Shown here one piece after another: positions 60,965-64,000 of a DNA stretch of 64,000 nt (position 1 is the stretch's first letter; every line of letters begins with the position of its first letter). Below the pieces are notes generated by a model. That model was given only the letters and a program-made list of their open reading frames with translations, was not told the origin of the DNA and searched no databases. A program made the position numbers and the translations under genes. Source of the DNA: Oscheius dolichura (taxonomy: Eukaryota > Nematoda > Chromadorea > Rhabditida > Rhabditidae); NCBI GenBank assembly GCA_932521035.1, contig OW051496.1, forward strand, positions 4,092,001 through 4,156,000, read 5' to 3'.

Positions 60965-61600
60965 GTCCCTTTTGTACCCTTACCTGCTATTTTTCTCTCA
61001 TTCTGCCTACTTTTCTGTTCTGTTGACTCCTCTCAAATCACTTCTCTCTATTGAACTATACATTTTCAGATTCACGTCGTCTTGCTCTTCAGTATCCTCG
61101 TCGCTTCTTTTTTATCCCGTCGCTGTCTCCTTCCTCGAGGATGGCTCTCGTCCCCGACAGAGGCTGGCCGTCTTCTCTGGCTTACACATAAACAGCGCCC
61201 ATCTCATTTGATTGAAACTCCAAATTTCTAACATTTCCAAATGGCTGCACTCTACTTTGCCGGCTATGCCCGGTCACGTACAATACGAGAGTCTGACTCG
61301 CTCTGAAGTAGCCCCTTCTTTCGGTAAAACACAGAAACGGCCAAAAAATGTTTATTTTGTTTGTGATCGAAAGTCATCTAAATTGTCTTCAAAAATATCG
61401 AAAATTCTGAAAAATTATCTCCAAAAGAAGGTGTCCAAAAGATCTCGAAAACATCTCCAAAAGGCATCTCGAAAGGCTCATCAAAAGAATCCAAAAACTG
61501 CGCAAAGCAAGCTGAAAATATGATTATCCTAGAACTTTTGAGCTCCTTATTCGAAAATAATCGTTGTTTTTTCGAGCTCAAAAGTGAATTTCAATCCAAA
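60965..61600. other. intergenic
   Basis: A possible exon beginning after TTTTCAG at 61070 encodes a short hydrophobic stretch (HVVLLFSILVASFL) but no larger model forms. The TCTCCAAAAG-type words near 61420-61480 are simple repeats. Nothing else is supported. Confidence 0.35.
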
Positions 61601-64000
61601 AAAAGTATACTTTTCATCTCAAAAAAGAGTCGAACCCGGTGAGTATTTTCACTCATTTTCCAGGGTTTTGTTGTCAAAAGAAGAGAGGTTAAATGTGGCA
61701 GAAGTAGTCGGGGAGGGGCGCAGCTTGGCCAGTTGCTGTTCGCGAGAAGAGTAGGGGCTGGAGGCAAGGCTTTTCCCTAGTCGGATGGATTTCCAAGTGG
61801 ATAAAGAGAGGATTTCGATTTCAGGTCTTCTAAAGTTGAGGTTGGGGCGGTCCTACTTATTCTTTCGCTTCGGATAGATCGATATCTCCTATTAGGTCAA
61901 AAGAATCCGTATCAGATGGCTAGAATCCGGGGAATTGTTCCATTTCAGGTCAATTGGGACGGGCTAAAAGTCAGTTGAGCAGCTTGGGATTACCTTGAGG
62001 GCGGAGCTGGCTATTTTCAATATGCTGGCAGATTTCAAAAAAGGCTGGAAGATGGCTAAAGGTTACTGTAGGTTCAGGGCGGCATTCCAGGTTCCAAGGG
62101 TCTCAAAAAGATCCGTTTCTTCCGGGCTAAAAGGCGTTTGGGAGGGATAATCCTACTCTTTCGATGGTTTTCTCAGCGCTAACCGGTACCAGATAAGATC
62201 TTTCTCCAGATTTGCGCTTTCCTTCCCTCTAAATAGACCGGAATTCGATCCGAGTCTAAACAGGAGTATTTCGCCACGGTAGTTACCACAAAAGTTGACT
62301 GTTGACCATATTTCCCCGCTATTTTCCACGAGAGACCAGGCTAAATGTTCCGTTTTGGAGAAGATAGCTTACGGTAATCGTAGAACAACCCGCGCCAATC
62401 GGTTTCCCCATGGAAATATTCCAGATTTGCGCTGAAAGTGGAGTTTGGAGGACTGCGCCTTACGCGGGATAGCCAGACTGTCTGTTCCTTCCCTCGCAGT
62501 CTCTTCTGCCCTCGGTCATCGTCCCTCGGGTATTCTAAACTCATCACTTCCCTCGGTTCTTTTCGACTGGGACAGGAGTTGGCGGGACGGCTTACGCGGC
62601 TGATCGAGATCAATTTCCCTCGCTTACGGTAACAACATTTCCAGTTTGCGAGTCAGGAGGATGGCGAGGAGTTTTTGGAGAAAGGAAGAGGGAGGAGATT
62701 CCAAGCCGGGCTAATCGCGAGGGGAAAGAAGAAGGAAGAGGCCAGTACTAAACCTATTTCACGCCACTCAGCTTACGGTATTCCAGGAGGAGAGGGTAGG
62801 AGGATGGGAGAAGATCTGAACTCGGTTGAGGGCTCACAGGGCTATGCCGAAGGACGGGAAGAGGAGGTTTCGAGCCAAAGGCAACAAGAATCGTCTCCGG
62901 GACATCGCGTTTCTCATTTTCCAAAGTATCAGAAGCTTGTTTGAAGACTAAACGGAAGATTTTGGGCCACTCTGCTTACAAAAGTCGCTATGAATTGGAT
63001 GGCAGTCGCAATGGAGCGTCTTTCCCGAGAAGCGGGGTACTGTAGGTATTTTCCGTCCACTGAAATCCCAGTTGAGGCTACGCTTCTTACTGTAAAATCC
63101 CATGGCTGAAGGCTATACCGACTTGTTCCAAATAAGACCAAATATCCCTTGATTACTTCGATTCTCGCGTTGTTTCGATAACTGAAATCCCATTTTGGGG
63201 AGCATTGCTTACGTAGAATTTGAATTCTTTGAATATCCCGCCATTTTGGCTGTACAACTCGACTTCGAGGTCTAAAAACAGTTTTCCCGGCTTACGGTAG
63301 CTATTCTGCTGATTTAGCCCATGGAACACGCTTGATTTCGAAAGATAACTGTCTCCTATCGCTTCTTCATAGCTTTTGACATACTGAAATCCCATTTTGG
63401 GGAGCATTGCTTACGTAGGAATTTGAATTCGCTGAATATCCCGCCATTTTGGCTGCACAACTCGACTTCGAGGTCTAAAACTGTTTTCCCGGCTTACTGT
63501 AGCTATTTTGCTGTGGATTAGTCCAATAGAAAAAGAGAGTTTTGAAGGGAAAGCGCGAGGAAGAGTCATTCTCTGAAGGTAAAGTTTTCCGTCCGATTGT
63601 CACCTGGCCGATGGATAGAGTCCGCTATTCGCTCGCTTGGGTACCACTTGGATGTCTCTCTGAACCGAGTTTCACTCACATTTGCTGCTGTTCTGTTCTC
63701 ACTACTACGCGTTACTGTATTTCTAGTCTCTTTCGACCGATTGTCTCTTACTGAAAACCCATTTCGGGGGAGTATCGCTTACGGTTGGAGTATGCACAAT
63801 TTTCGTTCACTCGAATTGACCATCTATAACCCAATTCGCTGTGGAGCGCGGTTACCAAGGCTGAAATTTCAACACGGGAGGACGTTTCTTACGGATTGTC
63901 GCTGGATTCATTTCTCTGCTGACTTTGGCTGGCTACACTGATTCCCAAGATGTTTTGGTAACTAAAATCCCGGTTGAGGGTACGTTTCTTACTGTAAAAT
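61600..64000. repeat. degenerate repeat array with CTTACGGTA-type core
   Basis: A module of roughly 35-40 nt, consensus near TGAAATCCCATTTTGGGG, then GCTTACGGTAG, recurs irregularly (cores near 62369, 62622, 62770, 63083, 63207, 63290, 63407, 63491, 63776, 63888, 63985). Within it 63181-63311 and 63383-63513 are a clear direct duplication of about 131 bp, 202 bp apart. No gene is seen. The array runs off the window end. Confidence 0.65.

Overview
This is a compact eukaryotic window, most likely from a nematode. No single marker proves it. The evidence is: introns of about 36-45 nt ending in TTTCAG or TTTTAG; TTTTCAG placed 0-3 nt before several start codons (the usual mark of spliced-leader trans-splicing); a tyrosine phosphatase of the kind expanded in worms (YIHANW and KNRY blocks); an UNC-45 of about 961 residues; a nematode-style UDP-glucuronosyltransferase; and families of F-box-like and seven-transmembrane genes. 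All gene models below were spliced by hand, so exon borders are readings of the sequence, checked by reading frame and by family similarity.

Layout. Bases 1-10.7 kb carry no convincing gene, only a tRNA-like relic and an inverted repeat. 10.7-17.9 kb: SLC6 transporter (-), F-box-like gene with decayed relatives (+), protein tyrosine phosphatase (-), GNAT acetyltransferase (+). 18.8-20.6 kb: Ly6-like GPI-anchored protein (+) and CHCHD2 copy 1 (-). 21.5-22.4 kb: a cluster of small TA-flanked inverted-repeat elements. 23-27.4 kb: two related seven-transmembrane proteins on opposite strands with an F-box-like gene between them. 28-31.7 kb: katanin p60 and a basic repeat-containing protein (+). 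32-34 kb: USP39 splicing factor (-). 34.5-36.3 kb: an unrecognised 11-exon gene (+). 36.9-38.5 kb: CHCHD2 copy 2 (+) and mitochondrial-type cyclophilin (-). 39.1-44.8 kb: double-domain otubain (+) and UNC-45 (-). 45.1-50 kb: a 48-residue protein (+) and syndecan (-) with a 2.7 kb intron. 53.4-56.6 kb: ATP synthase coupling factor 6 (-) and UDP-glucuronosyltransferase (-). 59-60.8 kb: a truncated hAT transposon lying between two pieces of a second UGT copy. 61.6-64 kb: a degenerate repeat array.

Most genes are housekeeping genes with no pathway in common. Mitochondrial proteins recur (two CHCHD2 copies, cyclophilin, coupling factor 6). Genes are packed head-to-head or tail-to-tail with short shared promoters or shared poly(A) regions, and in one place the coding sequences overlap. 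The most unusual items are the otubain whose first OTU domain has lost its active-site residues, the seven-transmembrane pair, the inverted CHCHD2 duplication with a GT/GC splice-donor difference, and the transposon-broken UGT copy.
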